From: an uncultured Gemmatimonadota bacterium
Lineage (GTDB): Bacteria > Gemmatimonadota > Gemmatimonadetes > Gemmatimonadales > Gemmatimonadaceae
Assembly: GCA_946480295.1 (NCBI GenBank)
Contig: CAMLIT010000026.1
Coordinates: forward strand, 1-40,886
Direction of reading: 5' to 3'
Length of the DNA stretch: 40,886 nt
This document shows positions 39,631 to 40,886 of the stretch, piece by piece (the first letter of the stretch is position 1; the number at the start of each line of letters is the position of its first letter). The notes beneath the pieces are model-generated. The model was given only the letters and a program-made list of their open reading frames with translations, had not been told where the DNA came from and searched no databases. A program made the position numbers and the translations under genes.

Positions 39631-40811
39631 GTGGCGAGCGGGAAATCAGGCCGGCGGTGCAGCGGGAACCCGAAGTGGCGGAGCGCGATCGCGTCGTCGT
39701 CGTCACGGGCGGCGCCGGCTTCATCGGCTGCAACGTCGCGCACCGGCTGCTGTCCGCCGGCGAGCGCGTCCTGATCTTCGACAACCTCTCGCGCCCCGGC
39801 GTCGAGCGGAACCTGCAGTGGCTCCGCGAGACGCACGGCGACGACATGGATGCGCAGATCGGCGACGTGCGCGACGCGGAGGCGCTGCGCAAGGCGATCG
39901 CGCGGGCGAGCCACGTCTTCCACTTCGCCGCGCAGGTGGCGGTGACGACGAGCCTCGACGACCCGCTCAACGACTTCAGCATCAATGCGCGCGGCACGCT
40001 CAACGTGCTCGAGGCGATCCGCGAGCAGGATCGTCCGCCCTCGCTGATCTTCACCTCCACGAACAAGGTCTACGGCGGTCTCGACGACGTGCCCCTCGTG
40101 CGCACCGGCTGCCGCTACGAGCCGAAGGAGGAGCGGCTGCGCGTCTCCGGCATCAGCGAAGCGCGCCCGCTCGACTTCCACAGCCCGTACGGCTGCTCCA
40201 AGGGCACCGCCGACCAGTACGTGCTCGACTACGCGCGCTCGTTCGGCCTCCGCACGGCGGTCTTCCGCATGAGCTGCATCTACGGGCCGCACCAGTACGG
40301 CACCGAGGACCAGGGGTGGGTCGCCCACTTCCTCCTCCAGGCGATGGCCGGCCGGCCGATCATGCTCTACGGCGACGGCTTCCAGGTGCGCGACGTCCTG
40401 TTCGTCGAGGACCTCGTCGACGCCTTCCTCCTCGCGCGGCAGAACATCGACCGGATCGCCGGGCAGGCGTTCAACATCGGCGGCGGCGCGACGAACACCA
40501 CCAGCCTCCTCGAGCTGCTCGACCTGATCGCCGGCATCCACGGCGAGCGCCCCGAGGTCACGTACAACGGCTGGCGCACCGGCGACCAGCGCTACTACGT
40601 GTCCGACACGACGCGATTCCAGCAGGCCACCGGCTGGACGCCGAAGGTCGGCGTCGTCGAGGGGGTGCGGCGGCTCCACGACTGGCTGCTCGAATCCGGC
40701 ACCGCGGAGCTGCGCGACCGCCGGAGCGGCCGGCGCCGGCTCGTGCTCCACGCGGCGAGCGCCGGGGGCACGGGCGCGCAGCCGCTCGTCGCTGAGGGAG
40801 GGGCGCAGTGA
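39627..40811 (+). CDS. SDR nucleotide-sugar epimerase, CDP-paratose 2-epimerase-like
   Basis: A 394-residue extended SDR: GGAGFIG at 28-34 after a ~20-residue charged leader, FDNLSRPGVERNLQWL, QIGDVRDAEAL, FTSTNKVYGGLDD and catalytic Y188-GCS-K192, then VFRMSCIYGPHQYGTEDQGWVAHF. The TNKVYG motif and the GVERNLxWL loop are those of CDP-tyvelose/paratose 2-epimerases (RfbE/TyvE type), so it probably inverts C2 of a CDP- or related 3,6-dideoxy or hexose sugar. The C-terminal ~40 residues are Arg/Ala-rich and not part of the fold. Coupled to the upstream epimerase by ATGA and to the next gene by GTGA. Confidence 0.88.
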   Translation: MSGEREIRPAVQREPEVAERDRVVVVTGGAGFIGCNVAHRLLSAGERVLIFDNLSRPGVERNLQWLRETHGDDMDAQIGDVRDAEALRKAIARASHVFHFAAQVAVTTSLDDPLNDFSINARGTLNVLEAIREQDRPPSLIFTSTNKVYGGLDDVPLVRTGCRYEPKEERLRVSGISEARPLDFHSPYGCSKGTADQYVLDYARSFGLRTAVFRMSCIYGPHQYGTEDQGWVAHFLLQAMAGRPIMLYGDGFQVRDVLFVEDLVDAFLLARQNIDRIAGQAFNIGGGATNTTSLLELLDLIAGIHGERPEVTYNGWRTGDQRYYVSDTTRFQQATGWTPKVGVVEGVRRLHDWLLESGTAELRDRRSGRRRLVLHAASAGGTGAQPLVAEGGAQ

Positions 40812-40886
40812 GCGCGTCGGCGATCGCGAGCGCCGCCGCCGAGGCGCGCGCGACGCGCACCATGCGCGCCGCGGTGCTCGCCCGGC
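40808..40886 (+). CDS. 5' end of a third operon gene, perhaps zinc-type alcohol dehydrogenase
   Basis: GTG 40808 overlaps the preceding stop (GTGA) and the frame stays open to the window end for 26 codons, reading SASAIASAAAEARATRTMRAAVLAR. A start MRAAVL is common to zinc-dependent alcohol dehydrogenases and quinone reductases, and an internal ATG is at 40862, so that is a guess. GAGGGAGGGG a few bases upstream serves as ribosome-binding site. Too short to be sure. Confidence 0.5.
   Translation, partial: MSASAIASAAAEARATRTMRAAVLAR

Noticed and set aside
1..40886. tRNA, rRNA, integrase, transposase or prophage genes
   Set aside because: None of the expected motifs or folds were seen on either strand; the only mobile-looking items are the short-word arrays and the GxxExxY gene.

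Overview
This is a GC-rich, gene-dense bacterial window. It has no rRNA, tRNA, CRISPR array or classical insertion sequence that I can recognise. Several things point to Gemmatimonadota (Gemmatimonas/Gemmatirosa-like), an inference from gene content rather than a marker gene: many lipoproteins and secreted peptidases (two M1, one M28), a 1000-residue BNR/sortilin-type protein, TonB-plug-like proteins without a barrel, a coiled-coil/TM protein, and promoters of TANNNT type placed right at start codons.

Layout. 1-2543: tail of a gene (possibly an FKBP-type isomerase), a DHA2-type MFS exporter and a small lipoprotein facing it. 2672-9269: two small unknown genes, glycogen synthase, HrpB-type helicase, a receiver-like protein and a coiled-coil lipoprotein. 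9480-9961: a GxxExxY-family (PD-(D/E)xK nuclease fold) gene boxed between inverted arrays of 9-bp words. 10098-14284: exported glycan-active genes (Tat-exported GH2, a shrunken sugar-binding lipoprotein, a GH18-like protein). 14503-17613: a three-domain kinase/M23/PLP-enzyme fusion. 17618-19753: four leftward small genes (DUF1761, CAP lipoprotein, unknown lipoprotein, VOC protein). 19831-24859: a translationally coupled operon M1 peptidase / plug protein / M1 peptidase. 24972-27945: DUF4142 protein and M28 peptidase. 28062-28994: aldo/keto reductase. 29330-34665: leftward lipoprotein, TCR/Tet MFS exporter, coiled-coil membrane protein and a G8-domain (CEMIP-like) lipoprotein. 35091-38186: BNR protein. 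38512-40886: start of a nucleotide-sugar operon (two SDR epimerases and the first codons of a third gene).

Most interesting signal. Scattered between, and twice inside, the genes are arrays of short words repeated with exact 7-bp period, each locus using a different word, mostly in inverted pairs that would fold into long hairpins. In three loci the heptads come in threes separated by a pentamer, giving a 26-bp super-period; TCACG/CGTGA is the pentamer in two of them and also occurs in the centre of a fourth locus. The 9-bp arrays around the GxxExxY gene also carry TCACG/CGTGA. I propose that these belong to one family of mobile or recombination-generated elements, with the GxxExxY nuclease as its candidate enzyme. 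The arrays are read directly from the sequence; the link to the enzyme is inference.

A second signal is five genes whose TANNNT -10 box lies only 5-8 nt before the start codon, which predicts leaderless mRNAs.
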